DNA of 64,000 nucleotides from Flavobacterium rhamnosiphilum. GTDB taxonomy: Bacteria; Bacteroidota; Bacteroidia; Flavobacteriales; Flavobacteriaceae. The stretch spans positions 62,001 through 126,000 of the forward strand of contig NZ_SMLG01000009.1 of the NCBI RefSeq assembly GCF_004349195.1. Direction: 5' to 3'. The number at the start of each line of letters is the position of its first letter. Position 1 is the stretch's first letter. This document shows, piece by piece, positions 42,835-52,393 of the stretch. The notes under the pieces are model-generated. The model saw only the letters and a list, made by a program, of their open reading frames with translations, was not told the origin of the DNA and did no database searches. A program made the position numbers and the translations under genes.

Positions 42835-45800
42835 TTAAAAGGTGATTTGGAGCCCTGCACTAAGGACACGCAGTGGTGGTAGATAACCTGCCGATTTGAA
42901 TTCTGGATCAGCACCTGCATACTTTGTAAAAGTCAACAGGTTCTGTCCCTCGACAAATACTTTGCAACGCATATCCTTTAATTGGAGAGGAAGATCATAC
43001 GAAAGTGAAATGTTTTTCAACCGTATATACGATGCATCACTGATTGCCGCATCACTGCTGGCATATCGGCTTGCCGCATTAGCCGCCTCACCATTCGCTC
43101 CCGTAGTATACATTTGGTGCGAGGCGATGTCCCCCGGCTTTTTCCAACTGTCAAGAACCGTTGTTGGTTGTTGCGATAGCATTCCTGCAGGGGCAAAAAA
43201 GGCGGTAGCGTTGTAATTCTCCTGCTTCACAAACTGGAATAAAAAATCCAATTGTAGTTTTTTATAGCGGAAACTATTTTGAAAGCCTCCAAAAAATTTA
43301 GGATTAAAATCCTTTACCAGCGTTCGATCACCGCTAAAGGTAATTTTTCCGTCTCCATCTCGGTCCGCAAAAGTATAGAGTCCCGTTGCAGGATCGACTC
43401 CAGTAAATTGATACACCTTTTTGATATTTAAGGGTTCTCCAATAGAATAAATGTTTTTGTAGGTCGAGGATTCAAGGTCTGGAAATGCAACCAGCTTGTT
43501 GCGCGAAACAGTTATATTCAGGTTACTTGTCCAATTGAAATCTTGGGTCTGTACGTTAACAGTTCTCAAAGTCAATTCAAATCCTTTATTCTCCACCGTA
43601 GCGGCCAGATTAGATTGTATCGAGGAGAATCCCGTTGTTCCCGGCAGTGGCATTCCTGCCAGTTGGTTCGAGGAGCGATTCTTGTAATAACCAGCCGTAA
43701 TAAAAATGCGGTCGTTTAAAAACCCTGCTTCCACCGCAGCCTCCAATTTTCGGTTGGTTTCCCATCCAAACGCGGGGTTAAAGAGTCTTGTAGGCTCCAG
43801 CCCTATGATACCTCCGTAGTTACTACCGGTAGAACCATAGGTATCTAGATATTGGTAATCACCAATCTGGTCACTTCCTGTCACGCCATAGCTTGCCCTG
43901 ATCTTTCCAAAGCTTAGTATTTTGTTATCCTTCAACAGATCTTCACGCGAAAAAAGCCACGCTCCACCTATCGCACCAAAGGTAGCAAACTGCTTCCCGG
44001 GTCCAAATCGGCTGGAGCCGTCACGTCTTCCCGTCAGGTTCACTATATACTTGCTGTTCCAATTAAGGTTTATCCTTCCAAAAAGGGCCGCATAACGGTA
44101 CTCCTGCTCTTGGCTCAGCAAAATGCTTTTTACCGAGGCTGAGGCAAGGTTATAGATAAGGCTGTTACTTGAGAAACCTTGTCCAAGGTCATCCCTCATT
44201 CTTCCTTGTTGAGATTGAAAGCTGCTTCCTACTAATACATCCAAGCCCATTTTTCCAAACTGCTCTTTGTAATTAAGCTGCGGTTCAATAATCCATGATT
44301 TGCGGGACATAGTTCCGACTTTCAAAGACGAATAGGCTGCTCCCAAGCCGTAGGCGGGATCATACTGTGTGGAGGGCAATGCAGCAGTTTCATTGTTATC
44401 GGTGGAGGTATAACCAAAATTCGACTTAATTTCAAAATTTTTACTGATCTGGTACGATAATACTGAATTGGCAATCAGGTCATAGGTTTTTGCCTCATAT
44501 TCGCCTTCAAGACTGCTCAACGGATTGATCCATGTGCTATTTTCCCAGTTCAGGCTTCCGTCTTCTTTGTAGAGTGCAGGTGCGTTGGGTGCTAGTGCCA
44601 AAGCCGAGGTCATCAAATCGTCACGGGGTTGAAGATTATGCTGTATCGTATAGCCTACCGTGAAGATCGAACGGAAGCGTTTGTTTTCAGACTCATGGTT
44701 TACATTCAGGTTAAAATTGGCTTTCTTGTAATTGAAATCACCAGGAAACACTGTCGTCTGTTTGTTGAAGCTTCCACTTGCAAGATACTGTGTACCTTGT
44801 GAACCTCCCGAAACGGAAGAAGATAGCGTGGTGATTTCACTAGTGTTTCCTAGCAGTGTTTCCTGCCAGTCTGTATAGCGGTTCCTGTCCCAAGTGCCGT
44901 TCACATCATATGCACGGTCAGGTAAAGGACTGATGCCGTCATTCGCAAAGGCTTGTTCACGCATCGCAAGATACTGTTGGGTATTCAACAGATCCATAAA
45001 TCGAGTAACGCTCCCCACACCTTTTGAAACATTGGCGGTAAATTGCGTCCCACCCCTCTTGCCTTTCTTGGTGGTAATCAACACAACACCGTTGGCACCT
45101 CGAGAACCGTATATGGCCGTAGCATCGGCATCCTTCAATACTTCTATGCTCTCAATCTGTTCGGGATTGATGCTGTTCAGCGGGCTTGGTTGTCCGGGCA
45201 GTACTGGAGATGCCTGTCCACTTCCTATCGGATCAGTAGAATAAGGCACTCCGTCGATAATAAAAAGAGGGTTGTTGCCATTAGTTCGTACACTGTTCAG
45301 TCCTCGTATCTGGATATCAAATCCCCCTCCTGGTACTCCTGTAGTCTGCGTAATACTCACCCCGGCCATCCTGCCCTGCATAGCAGCAAGCACATTCGTT
45401 ACAGGCTGTTTTTCTATGTCCTTTGATGTGATTTTGGAAATACTACCCGTTCGTTCTTTTTCTTTAACATTGTAATACCCCGCATTCACTACAACATCCT
45501 GTAGAGAAATTTCATCCTCTTGCATTATAACATTAATAATAGGACGCCCATTTATAGCAATTTCCAAAGTTTTAAATCCTAAAAAGGAAAAAATTAGTAT
45601 ATTGCTTTGATCAACGTTAAGAGCATATTCACCATTAGAATCGGTTATCACTCCAATTCCTGTTGCTTTATCCATAACTGAGGCTCCAACCAAAGGATTT
45701 CCATTATTGTCAGTTATTTTTCCAGTAACACTGCTAACTTTCATTGGTTGCGAAATAGGATGTTTTAAACTAGTAGGTTCCTTTCTAGCCATTAAAACAA

Positions 45801-46143
45801 TGTGAGTCCCCGTTATTTTGTAACCAGTATTAGTACCTTTAAAAATTGTATTTAATACCGACTCTATTTTCTCGTCTTTTACTTTAATACTAATAGTACG
45901 GTCTAAATTCACTGATTTAATATTATAAACAAACTGAAAATCAGTTGCTATTTCTATTTTTTCAATGACTGCTGAGACTACCATATTATTCACATTCAAA
46001 GAAAGTTTCTTTTTTTGTGAATAGGAGTCGTTGGCATACATTCCAAACAATGTGGTCAATAAAAATAAGGCAGTTAATTTCATTTTTAAATCGAATTTAA
46101 AAAAAGGTTTATCAAACCTGGTTGGGTTCAAGAGTTTTTTCAT
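42835..46143 (-). CDS. SusC/RagA family TonB receptor with STN signalling domain
   Basis: This 1102-residue protein has a signal region (about 20-42) and an STN domain (about 45-115, NNMVVSAVIEKIEIATDFQFV). A carboxypeptidase-D-like domain (about 137-212) leads to the plug with the SusC marker NPLFIIDGVPY and YGSRGANGVVLITTKKG, then a large barrel. STN domains signal to FecR-type anti-sigma factors, matching the FecR and ECF sigma genes upstream. With SusD and the S9 peptidase it likely imports peptides; the substrate is not shown by sequence. Confidence 0.95.
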   Translation of the reverse strand: MKKLLNPTRFDKPFFKFDLKMKLTALFLLTTLFGMYANDSYSQKKKLSLNVNNMVVSAVIEKIEIATDFQFVYNIKSVNLDRTISIKVKDEKIESVLNTIFKGTNTGYKITGTHIVLMARKEPTSLKHPISQPMKVSSVTGKITDNNGNPLVGASVMDKATGIGVITDSNGEYALNVDQSNILIFSFLGFKTLEIAINGRPIINVIMQEDEISLQDVVVNAGYYNVKEKERTGSISKITSKDIEKQPVTNVLAAMQGRMAGVSITQTTGVPGGGFDIQIRGLNSVRTNGNNPLFIIDGVPYSTDPIGSGQASPVLPGQPSPLNSINPEQIESIEVLKDADATAIYGSRGANGVVLITTKKGKRGGTQFTANVSKGVGSVTRFMDLLNTQQYLAMREQAFANDGISPLPDRAYDVNGTWDRNRYTDWQETLLGNTSEITTLSSSVSGGSQGTQYLASGSFNKQTTVFPGDFNYKKANFNLNVNHESENKRFRSIFTVGYTIQHNLQPRDDLMTSALALAPNAPALYKEDGSLNWENSTWINPLSSLEGEYEAKTYDLIANSVLSYQISKNFEIKSNFGYTSTDNNETAALPSTQYDPAYGLGAAYSSLKVGTMSRKSWIIEPQLNYKEQFGKMGLDVLVGSSFQSQQGRMRDDLGQGFSSNSLIYNLASASVKSILLSQEQEYRYAALFGRINLNWNSKYIVNLTGRRDGSSRFGPGKQFATFGAIGGAWLFSREDLLKDNKILSFGKIRASYGVTGSDQIGDYQYLDTYGSTGSNYGGIIGLEPTRLFNPAFGWETNRKLEAAVEAGFLNDRIFITAGYYKNRSSNQLAGMPLPGTTGFSSIQSNLAATVENKGFELTLRTVNVQTQDFNWTSNLNITVSRNKLVAFPDLESSTYKNIYSIGEPLNIKKVYQFTGVDPATGLYTFADRDGDGKITFSGDRTLVKDFNPKFFGGFQNSFRYKKLQLDFLFQFVKQENYNATAFFAPAGMLSQQPTTVLDSWKKPGDIASHQMYTTGANGEAANAASRYASSDAAISDASYIRLKNISLSYDLPLQLKDMRCKVFVEGQNLLTFTKYAGADPEFKSAGYLPPLRVLSAGLQITF

Positions 46144-46294
46144 ACTTTTAAATGTTTTTAATTGTGGTTAGTTTAATTAGCTTATCACTTTTATATGCCG
46201 GGAAATGTTGACGCATTTTCCGGTTTTTTTTATTAAGTAAGGACAAACTGTTCTTTCTTTAATTTTTTAAAACATAGGCATCATTTTTATATTT

Positions 46295-47446
46295 TTATTT
46301 AATTATAATTTTATTATCTTTTATTGTATAATCAATAGCATAACTATCACTAAAATAAGCCAAAACTTCCTCTATAGATTCTCCCTTAAAACTGGCATTA
46401 AAAATTTCCTTTCCTAAAGTTTTATTTTTATTTATAAAAGCTACATTATAATGACGCTCTAACTTTTTAATAATAGCATCAAATGATACATTTTTAAAAA
46501 CTAAATTACCCTGTACCCAAGCTGTGTAAGCTCTAGTATTTACACTCTCTGTAGTAATAGTTTCTCGTCCTTTTATATTTGATCCTTTCAAGCCAGCGGT
46601 TAATTTTACCATCCCATCTCTTGTTTTCACTTCTTTGTAAAGACCTACTTTACCTTCAACAAGAACAACATCAATAACAGGATCATCAGTATATGAACTT
46701 ACATTAAAGGTGGTACCTAAAACTTCAACATTCAGTTCTTGGGCATTTACTGTAAAAGGATGTTTTTTATCTTTGGCAACTTCAAAAAAGGCCTCTCCAG
46801 TTAATAAGACTTGTCTGTTTTGATTTTTTAAAAATCTGATAGGATATGTTAATGAAGTTCCTGAGTTCAAATGAACAATAGTTCCGTCTGATAATTCTAA
46901 TTCGAAACGTTTCCCGTACGGTATTTTTAATGTATTATAAACCAAACTACCAGAGGCATTGGCATCAGAGTAACTAATTCTACTCTTGTCTTGTTTGCCC
47001 ATTACTTTACCAAATTTATCGGTAATGTTTTTAGAATTAGAAGGATTAATGATTTGTAAACTTCCATCTGCTAACTTTAATGTAATTACTCCTTCTTTCG
47101 GAATTAACACACCCTTTTCTTGTTCAAAAAAACTTCCATTTTTAAATACAAACACTAGCCCAATAAACAAAACAGCTAGTGCCGCATATTTAAAATACGA
47201 TTGTAATCTTCGTCTATAGAAAATGCTTTTATCTTGATTAATTTTTTGTAATAATTGTTTTTTAGTCTCGACTGAATCAAACGAATTCATTGTATAATCA
47301 ATCGCATAATTAATTTTGACAAAATCCTTAAACGCTTTTTGATTTTCCAAATCTTCAAGCCATTGCGAAAGAATTTCAATCTCTCCTTGACTGGCGTGAT
47401 TTGTAATAAATTTCACAATTAACAGTTCTGATTTTTTCACGGTCAT
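46295..47446 (-). CDS. FecR family anti-sigma factor
   Basis: This 383-residue protein has an N-terminal cytoplasmic part (1-85), one membrane helix (about 86-102, FKYAALAVLFIGLVFVF), a FecR domain (about 175-275, GKRFELELSDGTIVHLNSGTSL), and a C-terminal DUF4974 STN-like end (FDAIIKKLERHYNVAF). It should relay the loaded state of the SusC receptor to the ECF sigma factor. It lies between the TrxR-like gene and susC on the same strand. Confidence 0.92.
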   Translation of the reverse strand: MTVKKSELLIVKFITNHASQGEIEILSQWLEDLENQKAFKDFVKINYAIDYTMNSFDSVETKKQLLQKINQDKSIFYRRRLQSYFKYAALAVLFIGLVFVFKNGSFFEQEKGVLIPKEGVITLKLADGSLQIINPSNSKNITDKFGKVMGKQDKSRISYSDANASGSLVYNTLKIPYGKRFELELSDGTIVHLNSGTSLTYPIRFLKNQNRQVLLTGEAFFEVAKDKKHPFTVNAQELNVEVLGTTFNVSSYTDDPVIDVVLVEGKVGLYKEVKTRDGMVKLTAGLKGSNIKGRETITTESVNTRAYTAWVQGNLVFKNVSFDAIIKKLERHYNVAFINKNKTLGKEIFNASFKGESIEEVLAYFSDSYAIDYTIKDNKIIIK

Positions 47447-47599
47447 GATGTCTCTTTATTAGTATTACGAATCTAAAAAACAAAACCCTAACAATTTTTT
47501 TAAACTTTTTTTGATTCTGATAAATGTTAAAACTTGAATTGTTAAGCCAAAGAAAAATAATTAGTCTGTAAAAATTAAAAACTTTTACTTCAATTGACT

Positions 47600-48544
47600 T
47601 TAGCCTTTTTTGGCCAAATAACGTTCTGCATCTATTACCGCAATACTTCCTGTGTTTTTTGGAGTGATAGATTTACAACAAACATGATCAATAGTGCCTC
47701 TAGCGACAAAGACTCCATTGATATTTGTTTTAGAAGAACTGGAAATAGTAACAATATAACCATTTTTATCTAGAGCCAAATACTCTTTAAAAATAGTAGT
47801 ATTGGGTTCATGACCCATAGACAAAAAGAAGCCAGTAGCAGGAATATCAAAAATTTTCATCGTAATTTTATTTCTAGCTTTAACTCCAGTTACCACTTCA
47901 CCATCTCCTAAGACTTCAAGTATTTCATGGTACTTTAAAAGAGTAATGTTTTCGGCTTTGCGAATCCTTCTTATCAAATTTTTTGAAGCTCTAATCCTAA
48001 TACTTTTTACCAATAAGGTCACTTTTTTACAAAGAAGAGACAAATAAAGTGCTTCCTCACAAGCAGAATCTCCGGTTCCCATTATTACAACTTCTTGATT
48101 TCTGTAAAAAAATCCATGACACACAACACATGTTGAAACACCAATACCTTTTTTTAAATAATATTGCTCTGATGGTAATTCTAAATATTTAGGGGATAGT
48201 GCTGTTGAAATAATCACAGTATCACAATGCAACTCAATATTATTATTTATCCAAACTTTGCGAACATCATCAGAGAAATTAACTTTTGTAACCAAGCCAT
48301 CTCGGATTTGAGCGTCAAAACGTTTTGCTTCATTTTGTAATTGAATTATTATTTGAGACTCCAAAATTCCCTTATTGTAATTTAAAAAATCACTTTCTTG
48401 AATATTATTAACTAGACAAGTTTCGTCCTTAAACGGATAGAAAACGGGATTCATTTTAGCTATGGCAGCATATATTACTGACAAATACGCTTCTTTACCA
48501 GAACCAATAATAAGGCATTTAATTTTTTCAACAGTCTTCTCCAT
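47600..48544 (-). CDS. Divergent thioredoxin reductase-like flavoprotein
   Basis: This 314-residue protein has the size and order of thioredoxin reductase. The redox pair is kept as CVVC (Cys139, Cys142) before HGFFY, where canonical TrxR has CATCDGFFY. The NADPH site is GTGDSACEEA (156-165). Other cofactor motifs are altered: the N-terminal GxGxxG reads GSGKEA, the ATG motif reads STALSP, and the C-terminal AGD motif reads ARGTID. It may bind FAD weakly or have a non-TrxR role. It is embedded between ECF sigma and FecR genes, so it may be part of that system or a passenger. Confidence 0.8.
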   Translation of the reverse strand: MEKTVEKIKCLIIGSGKEAYLSVIYAAIAKMNPVFYPFKDETCLVNNIQESDFLNYNKGILESQIIIQLQNEAKRFDAQIRDGLVTKVNFSDDVRKVWINNNIELHCDTVIISTALSPKYLELPSEQYYLKKGIGVSTCVVCHGFFYRNQEVVIMGTGDSACEEALYLSLLCKKVTLLVKSIRIRASKNLIRRIRKAENITLLKYHEILEVLGDGEVVTGVKARNKITMKIFDIPATGFFLSMGHEPNTTIFKEYLALDKNGYIVTISSSSKTNINGVFVARGTIDHVCCKSITPKNTGSIAVIDAERYLAKKG

Positions 48545-48699
48545 AATATGTTTTCTTTTTTTTAAACAAAGTACTTTATCCTTGCTATTTTAAGCTATTC
48601 CTATGATTATTACGAAGTAAAAAACTAAAACCCTAAGGATTAGATGTTTTTTTTTTAAATTTAGATTAATTTTTAATTAATAATTCATTTATTTGTGAA

Positions 48700-49320
48700 A
48701 TGAAATGCCAACTTTATAAAGACAATGATATCTTAATTGAATGCCTTAAAAAGGGAGATGAAAATGCATATGTCTATCTTTTAGAAATGTATCATCATAA
48801 GCTTTGTGTTTATGCTAATAGTCTTGTGAAAAACATTTATAATGCGGAAGATATTGTTCAAAATGTTTTTTTGAGAACATGGGAACAAAGTAGTAGATTA
48901 AAGCCAGATCATTCAATCAAAAGCTTCTTATACAAATCAGTATACAATGAATTCATTGACCAATATCGTAAAAAACAATCTCTTATTAAACTTGAAAAAA
49001 CATACTTCGATGCTTTAAATGAAATTATTCATGATGATAATTCAGAATCTCTAGATCAGATAATTATAGTTGTAAAAAAAGAAATTCAAAATCTCCCCCC
49101 AAAATGCAAAGAAGTTTTTATCTTAAGCAAACAAGAAGGCTTAACTAATATAGAAATAGCAGAACATCTTAATATATCTATTAAAACTGTAGAGGCACAG
49201 ATAACAAAAGCTTTTTCGATTCTGCGTTCTACAATGAAAGATAAAGTTAAGGTATTTTTATTATTACTATTTGGATACGGGAAAACTATATTCAGTAAAA
49301 AGCAATTACTAAAAACATAA
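48700..49320 (+). CDS. ECF RNA polymerase sigma factor (FecI-like)
   Basis: This 206-residue protein has sigma region 2 (NAYVYLLEMYHHKLCVYANSL, DIVQNVFLRTWEQS) and region 4 (LPPKCKEVFILSKQEGLTNIEI, followed by SIKTVEAQITKAFSILR). An extra C-terminal stretch of about 25 residues includes a hydrophobic KVFLLLLFGYG. It is divergent from the TrxR-like, FecR, SusC, SusD and peptidase genes it is expected to control. Confidence 0.92.
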   Translation: MKCQLYKDNDILIECLKKGDENAYVYLLEMYHHKLCVYANSLVKNIYNAEDIVQNVFLRTWEQSSRLKPDHSIKSFLYKSVYNEFIDQYRKKQSLIKLEKTYFDALNEIIHDDNSESLDQIIIVVKKEIQNLPPKCKEVFILSKQEGLTNIEIAEHLNISIKTVEAQITKAFSILRSTMKDKVKVFLLLLFGYGKTIFSKKQLLKT

Positions 49321-49742
49321 AGTACATACTTCCATATCAAAGTATCTTAATTAGACAACTCTTAAGGATAACGTGAAGGAGTTATCAAGCAGTAAACAAT
49401 TATTTATACAATAATGTATAAAGTTGCAAAAAAGACATCTCTCCTAAAAGAGATGGTATAGCAATATTTATGAAGAAGGCTAATTGATATCTACACCGAT
49501 TTACTTGCCAACTCTAACGAAACTATAAAATAAATAGCCCATCGATTTTCCTACTAGGCCTTCAACTTTACTAAATTCTGTAGACGACATACATTAACTG
49601 CATACAAAAATAATGAAACTAACATTTTAATTCACAAATAGCACAGAGCATCATTTAAACAAAAAAACTAACTGCCTTTTTTCACAAAACTCCTTCTAAT
49701 TTCATGTCATAGGATATTCGTCAACAAGTTAAAAATTCACTT

Positions 49743-49818
49743 ATTTAAAGATCGTCATTAACACTAACAATTTTATAATAATCTTCAAGAAATTCGTTAG
49801 ATTTTTCAAGATTACTCG
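49743..49818 (-). repeat. 72-bp repeat, copy 2 (gene-end remnant)
   Basis: This is the counterpart of 37742-37815. Minus-strand reading gives NLEKSNEFLEDYYKIV plus a short acidic end and stop. Only the last roughly 25 codons of the unknown source gene remain. Confidence 0.55.
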
Positions 49819-49857
49819 CTACTAGAAAAGCTTCAGAGAAATCTGGAGCTTTTTTTA
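49814..49857 (+). repeat. Terminator-containing direct repeat, copy 1
   Basis: GCTACTAG is followed by the hairpin AAGCTTCAGA (49828-49837) / TCTGGAGCTT (49842-49851) and a T-run. Nearly the same 44 bases occur at 52198-52242. GCTACTA is also the 3' end of the tRNA-fMet genes. Confidence 0.6.
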
Positions 49858-50348
49858 TTATATATATTTCACTCTTTCTAACAAACTACATATTTCCTGA
49901 GAAGAACCACTTCAAAATTTACTCAGATTCAGATACCGCAGACAAAATCTTAACAGTAAAAAACAAACAATTTAATTTCATATAAATTTCAAATGATTAA
50001 GTTGATTTGCATCGTCAAAAAAATAGGCAGAAAAAACAGCTAAAGTTTCAATTCCTTAAAACTGAACAAATCCGGCCTTATACAGTAGTATTGCAACCGT
50101 TAGAAATCCAGAAATATTTTTGTAACAGCTTTACAAATCAGACTCTTTAAAAAAATCCCTAAGTTATTTTTTTATACAAATTAATAAATCATTTTAGTTA
50201 ATCATTTCTTAATCCCTTAAGAAAAGTCACCACTATTACTATAAATTCGCCTTATCAATTCGTATGAAATAAGTTATGTTTTAAAAAAAACAACTAATTA
50301 CCATGATATCCCAAAACAAATCTTAAAAACAACTTTTATATTAAAAAA

Positions 50349-51485
50349 TTGATTTATACAACACTTTTAAATATTGCGATTTTTCAGGGAATAGTCTTAG
50401 GCTTAATTATTTTGAAGTCTTCCTTATTCAATAGTAATTCAAATAAACATCTGGCATACTTACTATTTACACTTTCAATTATTTTACTGAATCATGTTTT
50501 CGAGATTGAAGAAGCATTTACTCCCTATCCTTTTCTACGCTTTATTGACCACGTCGAGTGGGTATTCCTAATACCTGCTTTCCTATTCCTGTTTATTATA
50601 AACCGGATTGATGATCCTGTAAAAAGCAAACAAAAAGGTTATTTGTATTTTATTCCATTTGCCTATTCCGCTCTCCTTAATATTACACAAGATCTTGATT
50701 ATGTTGCAGGAATTTATACTATTCCGCAGTCAGGCCTCAATCTAATCAATATACTTGGTCTAATACATCTTATTTTAGCCGTTACATTCATCCCATTCCT
50801 GTCGCTTTACTCTTATTTTATGATAAGACATATAAAAAATTCACAGGAAAAAAAATGGATAATATCCTTATTAACAATTGTTTCTTCATTCTTATTTGCT
50901 TGGCTTATTACCTGTCTAGCCGACTTATTTTTTCAATATGACATTTCTTCTACTATGAGTGTCCTGGCTTTATCTGCAACATTCATAATTCACTGGACAG
51001 CTTATATAGGCATTTACAAATACAAACTGGCCAAAAACAAAGATGCTATCTACAATTTTCTAAATAAAGATTTATCTATTTCGTATACCAATCTGCAAAT
51101 TGTAGAAAATAATACACCAGAAGAATATAGAGAATCTATCACGGCAGATAATCTTTATTTTCAAAAACTAGAACTTCTTTGCAAAGATCAGCACATTTAT
51201 ACTGACAGTACATTAAACAGAGAAAAAGTCGCTGAAAAACTAGGCATAAGCACTGGATATGTGTCACAAATCGTAAACACGATAACAGGAGATAACTTTG
51301 CCAATTACATTAATCAATACCGGGTTGAAGCTGTCAAGGAAATGATCTCAAATTCTGAATATGAAAACTATAATTTGTTGACGATGGGATTAGAATCTGG
51401 GTTTACTTCAAAAACGACTTTTTATAAAACCTTTAAAAAAGTTACTGGTCAGACACCAAATGAATATAAAAACACCAGCAAATAA
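50349..51485 (+). CDS. AraC family regulator with seven-helix membrane domain
   Basis: This 378-residue protein has about seven membrane helices in residues 1-225 (for example LNIAIFQGIVLGLIIL, WIISLLTIVSSFLFAWLITC). A cytoplasmic AraC DNA-binding domain follows at about 280-376 (KVAEKLGISTGYVSQIVN, then TMGLESGFTSKTTFYKTFKKVTGQ). No ATG fits the start; the TTG at 50349 is the best candidate. It probably senses an envelope signal and controls the adjacent barrel gene. Confidence 0.85.
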   Translation: MIYTTLLNIAIFQGIVLGLIILKSSLFNSNSNKHLAYLLFTLSIILLNHVFEIEEAFTPYPFLRFIDHVEWVFLIPAFLFLFIINRIDDPVKSKQKGYLYFIPFAYSALLNITQDLDYVAGIYTIPQSGLNLINILGLIHLILAVTFIPFLSLYSYFMIRHIKNSQEKKWIISLLTIVSSFLFAWLITCLADLFFQYDISSTMSVLALSATFIIHWTAYIGIYKYKLAKNKDAIYNFLNKDLSISYTNLQIVENNTPEEYRESITADNLYFQKLELLCKDQHIYTDSTLNREKVAEKLGISTGYVSQIVNTITGDNFANYINQYRVEAVKEMISNSEYENYNLLTMGLESGFTSKTTFYKTFKKVTGQTPNEYKNTSK

Positions 51486-51573
51486 GTACCAATTTATACA
51501 ATTTTAAGCTTTTGAAACCTTTTTTAATTTTTCTTATGTGAATTTTGCATTTAAATAATTCAAATCACTTTTT

Positions 51574-52128
51574 ATGAAAAAAATTTTGCTACTAGCTGTT
51601 GTTACAGTTTTAGGATTTACAAATGTTAATGCCCAAAAAATTAAATTTGGCGCCAAAGGAGGTTTAAACTTTGCATCTATCAGCGGAGATAATACAAAAG
51701 CTATTGATGTCGTAACATCATTTAATTTTGGTGTTTTATCAGAAATTCCAGTTTCCGATAAATTTTCTTTTCAACCTGAATTAATGTATTCTGGTCAGGG
51801 ATATAGTTTCAATAATAATACAATCGCCTTAAGTTATCTGAACATTCCTTTAATGGGAAAATATTATTTAACAAAAGGATTGAGTGTTGAAGCCGGACCG
51901 CAAATAGGTTTTTTACTTGCTGCTAAAAATGAAAAGACAGATGTAAAAGATTCGTTTAATACTTTTGATTTTGGTGCTAATTTTGGCTTAGGCTATAAAC
52001 TTGACAACGGACTTAATTTTGGCGCAAGATATAATCTGGGATTAACTGATATTAATAATTTAGAGGGTTCTTCCAGTAAAAATAAAAACGGAGTATTTCA
52101 AGTATCTGTTGGTTATTTCTTTTTCTAA
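51574..52128 (+). CDS. Porin-family small beta-barrel protein
   Basis: This 184-residue protein has a signal peptide (KKILLLAVVTVLGFTNVNAQ) followed by strands typical of the outer-membrane-beta-barrel family (FGAKGGLNFASISGD, FQPELMYSGQGYSF, LNIPLMGKYYL, GLGYKLDNGLNFGARYNLGL). An aromatic C-terminal strand (VSVGYFFF) completes it. It should form an eight-strand barrel. It follows the AraC gene by about 90 bases. Confidence 0.87.
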   Translation: MKKILLLAVVTVLGFTNVNAQKIKFGAKGGLNFASISGDNTKAIDVVTSFNFGVLSEIPVSDKFSFQPELMYSGQGYSFNNNTIALSYLNIPLMGKYYLTKGLSVEAGPQIGFLLAAKNEKTDVKDSFNTFDFGANFGLGYKLDNGLNFGARYNLGLTDINNLEGSSSKNKNGVFQVSVGYFFF

Positions 52129-52197
52129 AACTTAATAATTTTGCCCTTTCGATATCTTTAAATCATCCACAAAACGATTCGAGAACTGTCCCGTTAA

Positions 52198-52242
52198 GGC
52201 TACTAAGAAAAAGCTTCAGAGAAATCTGGAGCTTTTTTATTT
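52198..52242 (+). repeat. Terminator-containing direct repeat, copy 2
   Basis: GCTACTAAG is followed by the hairpin AAGCTTCAGA (52211-52220) / TCTGGAGCTT (52225-52234) and T residues. It is a direct repeat of 49814-49857. Just upstream, GATTCGAGAACTG and CCCG recall a decayed tRNA T-arm and acceptor. Confidence 0.6.
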
Positions 52243-52275
52243 ATTATATTTAAACAAGATTGATTTTAAATAAAA

Positions 52276-52303
52276 AAACCTGTGAAGCAAGCTTCACAGG
52301 TTT
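52276..52303. terminator. Hairpin AAACCTGTGAAG / CTTCACAGGTTT
   Basis: A 12-bp perfect stem (52276-52287 with 52292-52303) lies between the barrel gene and the converging LRR gene. Weak T-tracts on both sides make it a likely bidirectional terminator. Confidence 0.7.
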
Positions 52304-52393
52304 AAACTACTAAATTCATTAAAACTAACGTATTAAAATCTACTAACCAATAACATAAAAGAGCGTCAGTACAAACTCTTTTTTATTTCACAA

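Larger units (their letters stand above)
49321..50348. other. Kilobase intergenic region with gene-end remnants
   Basis: About 1,030 AT-rich bases contain no credible complete gene. They hold copy 2 of the 72-bp repeat (49743-49818) and a terminator repeat (49814-49857), both with counterparts elsewhere in the window. The seven-codon ORF at 50303 (MISQNKS) is too short to support. The promoter of the AraC gene should be in the last 150 bases. Confidence 0.5.

Noticed and set aside
42825..42920. N-terminal extension of the SusD gene
   Set aside because: It would overlap the SusC coding end and would precede the lipoprotein signal; the ATG at 42824 fits better.
50303..50326. Seven-codon ORF MISQNKS upstream of the AraC gene, considered as a leader peptide
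   Set aside because: No codon bias, terminator or conserved context supports a regulatory role.
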